This document shows, one piece after another, positions 5,252-5,254 of a stretch of 5,254 nt of DNA. The position numbers and the translations under genes are program-made. Under the pieces are notes generated by a model. That model did no database searches. It was not told where the DNA came from and was given only the letters and a program-made list of their open reading frames with translations. Source of the stretch: Bacteroidota bacterium (GTDB lineage: Bacteria > Bacteroidota > Bacteroidia > Flavobacteriales > Flavobacteriaceae). The stretch spans positions 1 through 5,254 of the forward strand of contig JAJYTI010000151.1 in NCBI GenBank assembly GCA_021793135.1, written 5' to 3'. Each line of letters starts with the position of its first letter. The stretch's first letter is position 1.

Positions 5252-5254
5252 CAT

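Overview
The window looks like a chromosomal stretch of a Bacteroidota bacterium, most likely a flavobacterium. The DNA is strongly AT-rich. Leaders are A-rich and lack clear Shine-Dalgarno sites, and boxes matching the Bacteroidota -7 promoter consensus TAnnTTTG lie upstream of most genes. The protein families also fit: an NhaC-type antiporter, a short membrane-anchored glutamate-synthase-like protein, Hsp20, and a BcrA-like ABC ATPase. I cannot name a genus.

Layout from left to right: (1) an NhaC-family cation/proton antiporter on + (72-1391). (2) A convergent FMN/Fe-S glutamate-synthase-domain protein on - (1429-2985). The two share a perfect inverted-repeat terminator that covers the antiporter stop codon. 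(3) A divergent gap of about 0.3-0.4 kb that carries two outward-facing copies of a 12-base sequence containing -7-like boxes, plus a tandem 10-base repeat. (4) A very small two-helix membrane protein on + (best start GTG 3398, alternative ATG 3290). It converges on (5) an Hsp20 small heat-shock protein on - (3609-4031), again with a hairpin over the + gene's stop codon. (6) A second divergent gap of 314 bases with a perfect 14-base AT-only inverted repeat. (7) An ABC transporter ATPase on + (4346-5251). It ends three bases before the window edge, and its permease would be expected just outside.

The genes do not form one operon or pathway. Each is a separate unit in alternating orientation (+ - + - +). 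The antiporter and the ABC ATPase act at the membrane, Hsp20 in cytoplasmic protein quality control, and the glutamate-synthase-like protein is probably a membrane-tethered flavoenzyme of unproven reaction. I see no mobile element, CRISPR array, tRNA, rRNA or defence system. The points most worth checking are the biochemistry of the truncated glutamate synthase, the twice-used stop-codon/terminator overlap, and the symmetrical structure of the 2986-3397 gap. I do not find convincing evidence of a new multi-gene system.
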